Positions 47,026-59,899 are shown, counted from the stretch's first letter. The stretch is 64,000 nucleotides of DNA from Owenia fusiformis (GCA_903813345.2 CAIIXF020000003.1:6659815-6723814); one strand, 5' to 3'. Notes: a model not told the origin generated them from the sequence alone. Made by a program: numbers and translations.

Positions 47026-49677
47026 TCAATAGATAATAGCAGTTCCGTTTGATTTAGCCTCATCTGAAAACACTTTACCATCTTGCATTTGATTATCTAT
47101 CTCAATGTTCGTCATTTCAAATTTATTGTATGATTGCTTATGTGAGTTGTTTATATCACGAGTCACCGTCCATGATTTGTTTCTTCGTGACCCATTAAAG
47201 ACAACAATGTAAAACATTATTATTAGAAACACTATAAAGGCAACTCCTAGCACTGTGGATATAGAAATAATGACCGCATCACGATCACTGATCTGCCTGC
47301 TTTCAAAAGGTCCTGAAATGTTTTCTACTTTGTTGGTTGTTGGTGTCAAGGGGAGCGTTGTCGTGACAACGGGTGATGGAGAATTTGATGATGTAGCTGC
47401 TACAGAAGTTGTTCGTGGGATTGCAGTCGTCTGTCTGGTGGTTATAACGCCAGCAGTTGACATTCGTTCTCTTGTTGGTAATAGAGTCGTATCTTGTTCG
47501 GTTGTTACTTTATTGGTAGTCATTTGTTCCGTCGTTATTTCAGGTGTGGTAATTCTTTCTGTACTGGGTTCAGTTGTGGTAATTTGTTCTGTCGTCGGTT
47601 TAACTGTGGTAATATGTTCAGTAGTCGGTTCAACTGTGGTAATATGTTCAGTAGTCGGTTCAACTGTGGTAATATGTTCTGTGGTCGGTTCAACAGTGGT
47701 AATTTGTTCTGTGGTCGGTTCAACCGTGGTAATATGTTCTGTGGCAACTGTGGTAATTTGTTCTGTGGTCGGTTCAATCGTGGTAATTTTTTCTGTGGTA
47801 GGTTGAACAGTGGTCATTAGTTCTGTGGTCGCTTCAACTGTGGTAATATGTTCAGTAGTCGGTTGAACTGTCGTTATTTGCTCTGTAGTCGGTTCAACTG
47901 TGGTCCCTTGTTCCGTTGTCGGTTTTATTGTGGTTAGTTGTTCCGTTGTCACCGTTTCTGTTGTCGGAGCGACGGTTGTGGTGGTGGTTGTCGTGGTTGT
48001 AGTTAGCCACTGTGTATTGATATAATGGTGAACTGTTTGATTCTGCCACTCTATGGGGGCATTACAGCGATATCCATCTGGCCATTGTTGAACTACAGAC
48101 CTCCCAGTGTCGTTTGCAAATACAGTGAAGTCCACAAGTCTTCCATCACACGTGTACGGATTCTTGCTACCGTCAAAGAAGCTCCACTCTCGTAAACAGT
48201 CCATAGTTTTGGAATCTATGCTGTTGAACATATTATTCGATATATCGACATTCTGTATGGTTGGATTTGCACATAGTGCCTCGGGTATTGATTGGAGCTT
48301 ATTCCCTTGCAATTTGAGTTCATTTAGACGCGCACAACCAGAAAAGGCATCAGGTGCGATGTTTCTGATGAGGTTATTATCTGCAACTATTCTAGTGAAG
48401 TTCAGTCCTTTAAACGACGTCGTCACTTGCGTCAACCGACAGTTTGTAAGATATATTTCAGATATACTAGACTGTGTTTCGAATACAGCATTTGACAGGT
48501 AAGTCAAAGGATTATTGTTCAAGTATAGTTTAGACAATGTATATAGTCCCCAGAGTTCTTGGCTTTCCAAACTGGAAAACTGGCAATCGCTTAGATCCAA
48601 TGTGTCAATATCAGAAACGCCTCGAAAGGATTTATCAGCGATGTAGAAAAGAGGGTTTCTACTAAGATCCAAATACTTTAAACCCGTAAGTCCGACGAAT
48701 TCGTTAAAAATAGTGATCTGCTCAAACTTGTTCCGACTTAAATCAAGGTGTCGGATGGACTTCATTGGATAAAATGAGTACTGATCAATTCCTGAAATCA
48801 AATTTCGAGACAAGTCCATGTTCTTCAAAGATTGCAGATGTACGGCTTTGTCTTTTAAAAAAATTGTTACACGCTCCAAGGCGCACCCAGCTAACGATAA
48901 TGTCTCCAGTTGCTGCATGTTCAAAAATGCATCGTTATCAATATGAGCTAAGTTGGTATTGTTTTCTATATAAAGTTCTTTTAGGCGCCTAAATCCATCG
49001 AAAGCCCTTTTAGGCAAGCTTTTAATATCGCAGCCTGAGATGTCAAGAAACTGTAAATTGAAAAGAGGTTTGAATGTGTCTTTTGTAATATTTACAAATG
49101 TTGGATTCCCTTTCACTGACAATTTAGACAGTCTCTTGCCAGCAAGAGCTAATGAGAATTGACGTAATGTGTCTTCCGTGAAAAGGTTGCCATCAATTGT
49201 TACACGATCAGGGTTGCAGTTATCAAGTGCCTCGGCGGATATAGAAACAAGTTCGTTATCCGAAAGGTCTAAAACATCTAACTCGGTTAGTCCAGCTAAA
49301 CCACGTGGTTCAATAGCAACCACCCCATTACTACGTGCGCTCAAAGTTTTCAATTGTTGAAGATACGAAAATGAGTTGTTCCTGATTGTATTTATATTGT
49401 TGTAATCGAGATATAGTTCTGTGGTGAATGGGTCCAGGTCAACTGGAACCGAACTCAATCCCAAACTGCTACAGTTCGTAATTCTTTTAGCGCCATCAAC
49501 AGTCGTGGCACATTGTGACATCGATGGCGTTTGGGCAGATACGCCCACTACGCAAGACAGTATGAAATATATGAGGTATGTTGATGATAGAGTAGGCCAG
49601 CTACTTCTTACATTCCTGTGGTGAAAATGTATGGACGATGACATGGTTGAGTCAACTTCTCGACTGAAGGGCTTCAT
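47026..49677 (-). CDS. leucine-rich-repeat type I membrane protein with Thr-rich stalk
   Basis: 883 residues without introns. The first ATG (49677) or the one at codon 12 (49644) may be used; the signal peptide is STYLIYFILSCVVGVSAQ. About residues 60-540 hold roughly 15-18 leucine-rich repeats (LTELDVLDLSDNELVSI, LQFLDISGCDIKSLP, LKYLDLSRNPLFYI). A C-terminal cap follows (NPYTCDG...YRCNAP). Then comes a stalk of about 200 residues built from TTEQITTVEP and TTEHITTVEP units, expected to be O-glycosylated. A membrane helix spans residues 801-827 (VIISISTVLGVAFIVFLIIM). The 56-residue cytoplasmic tail has no TIR domain. It is therefore an LRR surface receptor or adhesion protein, not a Toll-like receptor. 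Ligand unknown. Confidence 0.93.
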   Translation of the reverse strand: MKPFSREVDSTMSSSIHFHHRNVRSSWPTLSSTYLIYFILSCVVGVSAQTPSMSQCATTVDGAKRITNCSSLGLSSVPVDLDPFTTELYLDYNNINTIRNNSFSYLQQLKTLSARSNGVVAIEPRGLAGLTELDVLDLSDNELVSISAEALDNCNPDRVTIDGNLFTEDTLRQFSLALAGKRLSKLSVKGNPTFVNITKDTFKPLFNLQFLDISGCDIKSLPKRAFDGFRRLKELYIENNTNLAHIDNDAFLNMQQLETLSLAGCALERVTIFLKDKAVHLQSLKNMDLSRNLISGIDQYSFYPMKSIRHLDLSRNKFEQITIFNEFVGLTGLKYLDLSRNPLFYIADKSFRGVSDIDTLDLSDCQFSSLESQELWGLYTLSKLYLNNNPLTYLSNAVFETQSSISEIYLTNCRLTQVTTSFKGLNFTRIVADNNLIRNIAPDAFSGCARLNELKLQGNKLQSIPEALCANPTIQNVDISNNMFNSIDSKTMDCLREWSFFDGSKNPYTCDGRLVDFTVFANDTGRSVVQQWPDGYRCNAPIEWQNQTVHHYINTQWLTTTTTTTTTTVAPTTETVTTEQLTTIKPTTEQGTTVEPTTEQITTVQPTTEHITTVEATTELMTTVQPTTEKITTIEPTTEQITTVATEHITTVEPTTEQITTVEPTTEHITTVEPTTEHITTVEPTTEHITTVKPTTEQITTTEPSTERITTPEITTEQMTTNKVTTEQDTTLLPTRERMSTAGVITTRQTTAIPRTTSVAATSSNSPSPVVTTTLPLTPTTNKVENISGPFESRQISDRDAVIISISTVLGVAFIVFLIIMFYIVVFNGSRRNKSWTVTRDINNSHKQSYNKFEMTNIEIDNQMQDGKVFSDEAKSNGTAIIY
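47510..47960 (-). repeat. coding minisatellite of the LRR protein stalk
   Basis: Units of about 36 bp (one shorter) encode TTEQITTVEP-type blocks. Some units are identical or nearly so (47595-47720), suggesting recent unit gain or loss and probable length variation between individuals. Confidence 0.8.
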
Positions 49678-52140
49678 TAGTGTGATCGACGGTCAAGCGC
49701 CTTCGACTCTGTAGGCGGTTATTTGATGGCCGGACGTCGCTTCAGCTATTAGCGGACTTTTCATTGTCGTTCTCCACAGACTATATCATGTCGTTGTCTA
49801 AAAATATTTATTAAATTCATTAGAGATATCTATTACGTCGCAAACTATAAAGCTGTATAAAAGTGTTTGATCCGCTAGTGATATTACAATAATAGTGTGA
49901 ATAATTTCCCTATTAAGTTTCCCTATTACGAAAAACTATGACAAAACCTTACCTTTACGTTATAAGAGTCGTCCGATATGTCTTTTGCGTTAAAATACCA
50001 TTGAAATTGTGTTAAGACCTCACGCCCTCCTTCGGTTGTATTTTACCAAGTACGAGTTCAAGTGTAATTTGTTGATAAGAAATAGTATAAGTTATTGAAT
50101 GTAAAATATTGTTTATTATTAACTACCTACAAGTGTTATCTTGTTTGGCGTAAATACAAAAAAGTCAACCTCTTCAGATTGTCAATCGTGTCCTGTTAAA
50201 ACACTGTCTGAATTTTTACTGCATGTTTAGATTATAAAACAATGTGACAACTTTGACAAAAATGTGGTTTGAGATAACACCGAATTCGAATGTTATCTTC
50301 AAATGATTATGATTGCAAATGAAAATATGATATCATAATTAACCATGCGGTCTATAAGAGTTACATAGCAGTCTAGAGTTACACAGTAGGTTTAATCAAA
50401 GGCACAGAATCCTTTTTATGAATCTTTGCTCTAGTTATAAACTACCGAGTGAAAATGAAGTTCTCTTTTAAGAAACCAAGTCAAAGAATCCAAAGGTTAA
50501 TGTGTAACAGCAGGTATTATTTATTAAAAAAACTGTTTAAGGAGCGTCAGTTGTGACCACATTTGGAACTGTTTGCATATGTTGCCATTTGTCAAAAACA
50601 CTTGTGAAATATCCACTGAAAAGTTCCTAGAATTTTTTTGTTTTTCACCTCCCAACCTCCTCAGATTAACCCCTCCACAAAACATGAAACATATACCGGT
50701 ACTTTGAATGACCTAAGACTAACTTACTGCATGGAAAAGCATATAATTGTATTGAACCATCTCTACACAATATGTATAAACTTTATTGTTTGGTTTAAGT
50801 ATAATGTTCACTGTTCATACAAATAGGCAATACCAGATAGAATGTCTTTCAATCAACCCTGATGAAAAGATTTCCAATTTGTGGAAACAACTAAATGTTA
50901 GATTTTGGATTTCATTGATATCCTGTCATGTATTTTGCTGGAATGTTATTTCCTCAACACTGATACAAAATTCCCTGACATTTCCCTGACATATCTACTG
51001 TTTCAAAATTCCCTGACATCTTTGGCCCTTTTTGACCCAATTTTAAAGGATATGTCCGGGTATATGCCCTTTCGGTCCCTCAGTCAAATGTATGTGAAAT
51101 ATGGTTTTTATAACTGTCCTAGCTATATTTGATAAGTATATTTACTTTTTCACGAGTTTTGATGCATAATTAACCCCCTGCTGAGAGTCAGAATAAGTAT
51201 CTTAACAAAAACAAAAATAGTCATTATCATAGAAAAAACACCAATGGTAACATGTATGACATACAAAGAAGAAATAACTTAAGACCCATGAAGAATTAAA
51301 AAGAAAATCATATTTTTGAAATAATTTTAAGGATTACTAGTAAATTTTTTTTCAAATTTTTGAATTTCCCGCCAGTTTAATTTGAAGGGGGAAAAACAAG
51401 ATGGTTGCCATTTGATGTAAGAAATATAAGTAAAAAAGTTGCTTCACTTTTAGTTTTCACAATGAGCACAGTTTTTCGGTTTAAGTTTTTTGAATGATTC
51501 CGACTCTTCATCACCAGGGTCATGTATAGAGATTATAAAATTGAAACCAAAATGTTGTGCTCAGCATGAATTTGACTGAAATATGTGTAACATCACCAAC
51601 ACAATTGAAGTCTCAAAACTGGATGCTCAGTAATTTTGAGTGACTATAATCCCTTGATTACCCAGATAAACACCAATCCACTTATCCAGAAATACCATTC
51701 AATGTCTATACAAAGAAAGTAACCAATGTTTTGGAAGATATGTTTCAAACTTTTTGCATAAATAATTCATTTAATATTTGCCATTGATTTTTTTTCAATT
51801 CTGACAAAGTGATATGCACTGTCTTTGATGCCAATATTCTTCATCAATTGTGATACAAATTGATATTTTTGCAATCTCAGAAGAAGGGTAAGGTATTGAA
51901 GTTTAATAATATGCGTGATTGAGTTGGCTTTTCAGACATTACAATTTTCTAAGTCGATACCCAGACTCATTCCCAGACTCATCCTTTCCCTGATACCCAG
52001 ACTCATCCTTTCCCTGACATTTCCAGCACCTGGAAAAATAAATCAATTTCCCTGACATTTCCAGGTGTGTATGAACCCTGCAATGGTATAGGACCGAAGA
52101 AACTTTTGAATTGTAAAAATACAAGATACCCTATAGACTG
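49678..52140. other. no recognised gene
   Basis: AT-rich sequence upstream of the LRR gene. Imperfect repeats of CCCAGACTCATCCTTTCCCT occur at about 51958-52020, and TTCCCTGACA motifs near 50975-51020 and 52008-52060. No splice-supported exon was found. Confidence 0.4.
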
Positions 52141-52203
52141 CGTTTAGGTAAATTATGAAAGAAGGTATATTGGATGATGGCAGCATGTTCATTGTATAAT
52201 ATC

Positions 52204-52350
52204 ACATTATTTTGTATACATGTATTGTATAATGTCAAATTATTTTGTACATTGTATAATGTCACATTATTTTGTACATTGTATATTGTCACATTATTTT
52301 GTACATTGTATAATGTCACATTATTTTGTACATTGTATAATGTCACATTA
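52204..52350. repeat. 27-bp minisatellite
   Basis: About five to six copies of ATTGTATAATGTCACATTAT plus TTTGTAC in tandem, between the LRR gene and the dysbindin 3' end. Confidence 0.85.
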
Positions 52351-52550
52351 TTTTTATTGCAAACTAATGAATTTGCATTATATACAATTTATCTTTATTT
52401 CAATAAGTAATTCTGTAAAATATTATGACAGCATTAAAAGGCACATTTGATGTGTTCATAGTATAACAGATTTATATCTAGTATTGCATTCAATATTTTT
52501 TCAAATTGCACAGAAAGTTCAGTTCCAGTGAAGTATTACTACACAAATGT

Positions 52551-55500
52551 TCAAGTAGAATCATTGGAAGGTTTAACAGGTTCACCAGAATTTTCTGTTA
52601 AATCACTTGTAATTTTCCCAGATTCTTCAGAATTTTCTGCTGATTCACTTGACTTTATCACAGATTTCTCGGAATTATCTGTAGAATCTGTTGGACTTTG
52701 AACAGGATCAGAAGAATTCTCTGATGAATCATTTGTTTTGATGGAATTTTCTGTAGAATCACATGGTATTTTGTCAGCGTTTCCTGCAGACTCAGCAGGT
52801 GTTTGGACAGAATCGCCGGAAACTTCAGCCGAATCACTTGGAGTTTTAGTTGTATCACTAGGAATGTTTTCCACTTCGTTAATGTCACCTGAATCGATGG
52901 GAAGATTTTTCTCATCCAGAAAGTCATCTAAGGCTGCCTGGTCATCTGCGTCGAGTGCAACATCAGCGATATCAAGTTCTACTTTACTATCAGTGTCCCC
53001 ACTGCTAACACTGGTTTGTCCTTGGAAAAAATAACATAACATCCAATATGGAAACGTGTACGATGTATGAAGGAGGGGGGGGGGGGAAACGACTGTTTTA
53101 GCCAAGGAAGATTCAAAATTGGATAAGTATGGAGCCATCATGGAATTATCTATTAGTTTATCATAATTTATCATAACTTTGTGTTTCCACATTCTCCTTG
53201 GCTAATATTGGCTTTGCCAAGTTTATATTGGAATTAAAGGAAAATGTATTGAACTAAATAATCAATACATTAGAACAGATGAACAGACGTCAAATGGACA
53301 TTCCAAAGGCTCACCCGGCATATGAATCAAATTTACTGAGTATTACTCACTTTCAGTTTTGCCATGTGTTTTGAAATATTTCATATCATCAGCAAATGCT
53401 TCATCCAGGGCATCCTGTTTGTCTTTCAGTTGCTTCAATCTCCTCTCTTCCATGTCTTTCACTTTGCTTGCATGCTGCATGGCGAGTTCAACTGCAATTA
53501 ACCAAGATCCATTTTCATATTTACATGTACATGTAAGTAATGGTCTTGTATTCAGGAAGTGATTTTTGTTTTATCTGATTCACTTCAAAAGAATAAGTCA
53601 GTCTTTTTTTGTCAAAAGTTCTTCTCTTGTGTATTCTCTTTTTCGTCTTCTTTTATTACTGGATATAACATATCGCCTAGTTTATCAGATTCTTATTGTA
53701 ATAATCAAACACAGTTTTGATTCTTTTGACTTGATTGATATTTATTTCTGACAGAGCCTGCAGTTTACAGTTTCCATCTATCAACCCCTCATTATGTATG
53801 TTTGTATTCAATGGGTCTCTATTTAGATGTGACAAGCAAAAAATGAACATTTGTATTGTTGAATACAAAGACAAGTCCGCAACTGCACTTAAACAGGTAT
53901 GACAACCAGTGCTCTCCTTAGGGCAAAATTAGTCACAGGACCAACGGAGTGACAAGTCGGAAGTGTTCACCAGTCCAGACCAAAAGTAGCCAGTCCCTGG
54001 ACTGACTACTTCTAATTAGTAGCTGGTTCAGACTGGTTCTTGGCAGTCCAGAAAAAAATGAAAAATCGGAGTAGACTAACATTTTTGGCCTTTGGCCCAA
54101 AATCACTTGAAAGGGCTCAGAATGGTGCAAAACTGCAAGATTTTGAAAAAAAACTTAACAAGACCTTTAGGCCTACCCTGCTCAACCTTTTACCTTTCAT
54201 AGTCTCAACCTCAGTGTTCTTCTTCTGTGTGAAAAAACGTTAACAAGACCTTTAGGCCTGCCCTGCTCAACCTTTTACCTTTCATAGTCTCAACCTCAGT
54301 GTTCTTCTTCTGTGTGAAAAAACGTTAACAAGACCTTTAGGCCTGCCCTGCTCAACCTTTTACCTTTCATAGTCTCAACCTCAGTGTTCTTCTTCTGTGT
54401 GAAAAAACGTTAACAAGACCTTTAGGCCTGCCCTGCTCAACCGTTTACCTTTCATAGTCTCAACCTCTGTGTTCTTCTTCTGTGTGAAAAAACGTTAACA
54501 AGACCTTTAGGCCTGCCCTGCTCAACCTTTTACCTTTCATAGTCTCAACCTCAGTGTTCTTCTTCTGTGTGAAAAAACGTTAACAAGACCTTTAGGCCTG
54601 CCCTGCTCAACCTTTTACCTTTCATAGTCTCAACCTCAGTGTTCTTCTTCTGTGTGAAAAAACGTTAACAAGACCTTTAGGCCTGCCCTGCTCAACCTTT
54701 TACCTTTCATAGTCTCAACCTCAGTGTTCTTCTTCTGTGTGAAAAAACGTTAACAAGACCTCTAGGCCTGCCCTGCTCAACCGTTTACCTTTCATAGTCT
54801 CAACCTCTGTGTTCTTCTTCTGTGTGAAAAAACGTTAACAAGACCTTTAGGCCTGCCCTGCTCAACCGTTTACCTTTCATAGTCTCAACCTCTGTGTTCT
54901 TCTTCTGTGTGAAAAAACGTTAACAAGACCTTTAGGCCTGCCCTGCTCAACCTTTTACCTTTCATAGTCTCAACCTCAGTGTTCTTCTTCTGTGTGAAAA
55001 AACGTTAACAAGACCTTTAGGCCTGCCCTGCTCAACCGTTTACCTTTCATAGTCTCAACCTCTGTGTTCTTCTTCTGTGTGAAAAAACGTTAACAAGACC
55101 TTTAGGCCTGCCCTGCTCAACCTTTTACCTTTCATAGTCTCAACCTCAGTGTTCTTCTTCTGTGTGAAAAAACGTTAACAAGACCTTTAGGCCTGCCCTG
55201 CTCAACCGTTTACCTTTCATAGTCTCAACCTCAGTGTTCTTCTTCTGTGTGAAAATACTTTAACAAGACCTTTAGGCCTGCCCTGCTCAACCTTTTACCT
55301 TTCATAGTCTCAACCTCAGTGTTCTTCTTCTGTGTGAAAAAACGTTAACAAGACCTTTAGGCCTGCCCTGCTCAACCTTTTACCTTTCATAGTCTCAACC
55401 TCAGTGTTCTTCTTCTGTGTGAAAAAACGTTAACAAGACCTTTAGGCCTGCCCTGCTCAACCTTTTACCTTTCATAGTCTCAACCTCAGTGTTCTTCTTC

Positions 55501-58500
55501 TGTGTGAAAAAACGTTAACAAGACCTTTAGGCCTGCCCTGCTCAACCTTTTACCTTTCATAGTCTCAACCTCAGTGTTCTTCTTCTGTGTGAAAAAACGT
55601 TAACAAGACCTTTAGGCCTGCCCTGCTCAACCTTTTACCTTTCATAGTCTCAACCTCAGTGTTCTTCTTCTGTGTGAAAAAACGTTAACAAGACCTTTAG
55701 GCCTGCCCTGCTCAACCTTTTACCTTTCATAGTCTCAACCTCAGTGTTCTTCTTCTGTGTGAAAAAACGTTAACAAGACCTTTAGGCCTGCCCTGCTCAA
55801 CCTTTTACCTTTCATAGTCTCAACCTCAGTGTTCTTCTTCTGTGTGAAAAAACGTTAACAAGACCTTTAGGCCTGCCCTGCTCAACCGTTTACCTTTCAT
55901 AGTCTCAACCTCAGTGTTCTTCTTCTGTGTGAAAAAACGTTAACAAGACCTTTAGGCCTGCCCTGCTCAACCGTTTACCTTTCATAGTCTCAACCTCTGT
56001 GTTCTTCTTCTGTGTGAAAAAACGTTAACAAGACCTTTAGGCCTGCCCTGCTCAACCTTTTACCTTTCATAGTCTCAACCTCAGTGTTCTTCTTCTGTGT
56101 GAAAAAACGTTAACAAGATCTTTAGGCCTGCCCTGCTCAACCTTTTACCTTTCATAGTCTCAACCTCAGTGTTCTTCTTCTGTGTGAAAAAACGTTAACA
56201 AGATCTTTAGGCCTGCCCTGCTCAACCTTTTACCTTTCATAGTCTCAACCTCAGTGTTCTTCTTCTGTGTGAAAAAACGTTAACAAGACCTTTAGGCCTG
56301 CCCTGCTCAACCTTTTACCTTTCATAGTCTCAACCTCAGTGTTCTTCTTCTGTGTGAAAAAACGTTAACAAGACCTTTAGGCCTGCCCTGCTCAACCGTT
56401 TACCTTTCATAGTCTCAACCTCAGTGTTCTTCTTCTGTGTGAAAAAACGTTAACAAGACCTTTAGGCCTACCCTGCTCAACCTTTTACCTTTCATAGTCT
56501 CAACCTCTGTGTTCTTCTTCTGTGTGAAAAAACGTTAACAAGACCTTTAGGCCTGCCCTGCTCAACCTTTTACCTTTCATAGTCTCAACCTCAGTGTTCT
56601 TCTTCTGTGTGAAAAAACGTTAACAAGACCTTTAGGCCTACCCTGCTCAACCTTTTACCTTTCATAGTCTCAACCTCAGTGTTCTTCTTCTGTGTGAAAA
56701 AACGTTAACAAGACCTTTAGGCCTACCCTGCTCAACCTTTTACCTTTCATAGTCTCAACCTCAGTGTTCTTCTTCTGTGTGTAGAACTGAAGTTGGGCAA
56801 TATGATGCTGTTTGTTGGAGAACAGCTCAACTTGTTCAATGATATCTTCCAGGTTCAACAGCTGTGACTCAATGTCTTCAAATGAACCCTCCAAGGAGGC
56901 TGAAATGTGAGAAAAGATAATACAATATGAGGTTCAGGATATTGGATTCTTACCTAGGGCAAATATACGAGTAGTATTTCTTGGAGCCCTGAGAGCAGAT
57001 ATATTGTATCATCATTATTTATATTGAATCATACAACAGTACAAGTCAAGAGGAAAAACCGAATATAGTGGATATGTCAATCATATGCAGTATATACCTG
57101 CCCAAGTACACTGTATTGGAAAAAATTGTTCACATTTTATATCAATGACTAATGTCAGACAATGTCCATGATACATTTTTGACCAATATCATGTAAATGT
57201 CTGAATCATTTTAATATCTATCATTGTTATCAATGTTTCAGATGGCCATGATTAAAATTCAGGTCAGAAAATTAAAGATTGCTGTATGTCAATCTTGTTG
57301 TAAAAGTATATACTGAACCAAACTTTTATGTTTCAAGTGCATAAGCACATTACAGTAGAGTACAGTAGCTGTTACCAACCTAACATATTAGTGGCTGACT
57401 GTAGCTGTTCAAGATACCCAGGGAGACTTTCTAGCTCTGCACTGAGGGATGTCAACATCTCATTCTGCCTTTCAATTTCCAGGTAGACCTTTGATATGTT
57501 GCCATCAACTTCCTGAATCAGAATGACAGACATTAATACTATTACAACATACAGCATTTTACTTATCATATTCAACACAATTAAGGGATGGTGTCAAAAT
57601 ATCATAAGTTGTGCAAAAACAAAGTTGTTTGTTTCTCACTTGATTATTCAAATACTCAAAATTCTTCACTAATAAAATTATAAATTACTTTCTTCTCCAT
57701 AAGAAATAAACTTTGTTCTGGTTGAATGCTCTGTTGATAACTGGTCATTATTTTTAACATTATGACATTTCTTTATATTTCTAAATAACATACTGTAAAC
57801 ACTACCAAAACGTCAGTTATAACTTTAAAATTCTTCTATATTCTTTAATTGGCAAAGTTCAGCTTTAATCTAGAATCGGTTGAATGGTAGTGTGGGGAGG
57901 GATGGTGCATGGTAAAAACCTGTCTAATCTGAATGCTACAGGGCCAGCCAAAAGTGATCAGATTAGCAGGTGTTCACATTTCAGTTTTTTTAATGTGTGA
58001 GTCGATGGGAAATAACAACCTAAAAAGGGTTCACATTGAGAGGTGTTCAGGTTAGAAAGGTGTTCAAATAAACAGGTTTTACTGTATGTGTTAAAATAAA
58101 TGAACTCTGGGTAGGTAAATATAGAAATGAAAAAGTATTGTCTTTACCTGTGCACACCATGCATTTTCCTCTGCTGTATCATGTAACTTAATCCAGTCTT
58201 GTTGGTACCTAGAAAGTACAAACACATTGTTAAAAGAAGTTTGTGATTGGGTTCAAATACTGACGTCATTTAAGGTTGAAATATGTCTAATTAGAATTAT
58301 TGCTATAAATCAGATTACTTACAATTATATTAAATTATATAACTTCTGATCAAATAATTCTATTGTTTGTTGAAAGCATTCCAATATGAACAGGAAATTA
58401 ACATGCAAAATGCCACCACCTGCCATTTGTAACAGGCACCAACTGTCTAAAAAAGTTTGTAGACCATAACAATATGTCACGACATAACTAGTTATAAATA

Positions 58501-58823
58501 AAAATAACATGATCCTCATTGTCCAGAGCATGGTTTGATTGTCAATTTCATTGCAGGACTTGTAATACATATTTTAAACTCCTTGGGGTTTTGAATTAAA
58601 CCTTGCGGTGACAGCACTTATTAATACAAAGTCTCAACTAAGTTTAAAAGGGATGAACTAGACATTTTGGAATTGATATTATAAGACTTTTTAAATGTCA
58701 AATTTCCATCCTAAAACAGAGAGATACCTGTTAAGAAGATCAGCACCAGCATCTAGATTAATATCCTCCAGTCTAGATTCTTTGACAGGAGACTTGGCCT
58801 TTTGTGTAAATGCTGAACTTAAT
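52551..58823 (-). CDS. DTNBP1: dysbindin (DTNBP1), first coding exon not found
   Basis: Dysbindin is a subunit of BLOC-1, which acts in endosome-to-lysosome-related-organelle traffic. Minus-strand exons: 58823-58728, 58208-58148, 57512-57380, 56899-56744, 53491-53351, 53020-52551. All are GT-AG with matching phases and give 351 residues. Diagnostic blocks are LLNRYQQDWIKLHDTAEENA, the coiled-coil core (ASLEGSFEDIESQLLNLED, then HHIAQLQFYTQKKNTEVETMK) and VELAMQHASKVKDMEERR, ending EAFADDMKYFKTHG. A D/A-rich motif (DIADVALDADDQAALDDFL) corresponds to the DISDQEALDVFL region of the vertebrate protein. The tail of about 110 residues is acidic and Ser/Thr/Asp-rich. The N-terminal exon should lie above 58823 but no candidate was convincing. 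The 3.25-kb intron after 56744 contains a 31-copy array built from the end of the preceding exon. Confidence 0.93.
54156..56782 (-). repeat. 85-bp satellite array (31 units) containing a dysbindin exon end and splice donor
   Basis: Units begin TAACAAGACCTTTAGGCCTG (plus strand) at 54156 and every 85 bases up to 56706 with no length change; the last unit stops at 56782 inside the exon. On the minus strand each unit holds CACACAGAAGAAGAACACTG, then AGGTTGAGACTATGAAAG (the last exon bases) followed by GTAAAAGG or GTAAACGG (the donor) and about 45 bases of intron. Units differ at only a few positions. Because 85 is not a multiple of three and every unit has TGA in frame, the array cannot be coding as a whole. 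At the unit junction CGTTTTTTCACACAG forms a potential acceptor. Confidence 0.97.
57910..58085. repeat. MITE related to 4960-5095
   Basis: Starts GGTAAAAACCTGTCTAATCT and ends AACAGGTTTTACTGT, with TCAGATTAGCAGGTGTTCAC inside. It lies in a dysbindin intron. Confidence 0.65.
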
Positions 58824-59899
58824 CTAAAATAATAACATACAAAAGTCAAATACATTTATATACAAGGGATCATCTCACTGAATATAGGAAACAAAGAACT
58901 TCAGAGCCATTCAATCTTTACCATTCAATTTCTGAAAATGCTATATTTTTGCTTCGTCACACAATAAAACCTTAAAATAAAGGAATCATTAGGGCAAAAT
59001 TCCGTAATATATGGAAAAAGTATAATCACATAAAGGTAGTATTGTACACGAATGACATTTATTTATTTCATATTAATAAGTTTTATGTGCAATAAATCCC
59101 TGGCCTGATTTCCAGTCATGTCAACTAAAAGTTGATCCCCCTACACCCTGGCAGAAGGTCATCTGACCAACTCTTTCTTAACAGGCATCATACGCCATTG
59201 AAGGTGATCTCACAATGTTCCCTGTTGTTTTCTAAGTTTGGATGGTGTAGTTTTACCGTTGTTAAAAATGATGATGCGCGGCTCGTGGAAATGGCGTCAG
59301 GAGTAGATAACTGGGTCAGATGGGTTTAGTTAGTAAAATACAAATGTATTGAATGAACAGTGAAATGATGCTGAAAAAATAAACTTTTAATGGAATGCCC
59401 TTGTCTTGTATACAGCTGCAAAATTTCCAGACATACATTTAGCCACCAAAGATTAGCTACATTGCACGTGTACACATGTTATTTCATCATGTTTAGACGG
59501 TTCATTCTGACGATGTACATTGTGATCCTGGTCATGTAAATGATATGTGGAACTAGTTAAACTGACTAGAGGTCAAAACAGAACTCTGATTTAACCAGCG
59601 AAGTGATGATGACATTACAATAGATCTACATTGTACTTACTGACAGTCCCGGACTCCGGTGTAAAAGCGTAGGAGGTCCTATTAATTTATGGCCCTACTC
59701 TCCATTGATTTATATGGTGACCTCTTTGTGCTCTTTCCTTTATTATCTTACATACAATCAGGGCCAGTAATGGCCTTTAAAAGGGGGGACCATAATCCCT
59801 GGGGGACCATAATTTCTTTCACACCGGGTACAGTGGGGAACATAAAGAATTACTATAGCTATGAAAATTACATGCTGTCGCACATGTAATAAATTCTTA
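58824..59899. other. no recognised exon; 5' region of dysbindin
   Basis: Antisense donor-like sequences occur at about 59645 (GTAAGTAC) and 59900 (GTAAGAAT), but no clear start codon or dysbindin N-terminal motif is attached. Otherwise AT-rich sequence. Confidence 0.35.

Noticed and set aside
47255-47806. 183-codon plus-strand ORF of Val/Cys-rich repeats
   Set aside because: It is the antisense of the Thr-rich stalk repeats of the LRR gene; no independent support.
54156-56782. CRISPR-like regular repeat array
   Set aside because: Units are contiguous with no unique spacers, the genome is animal, and the unit is part of a dysbindin exon-intron border.
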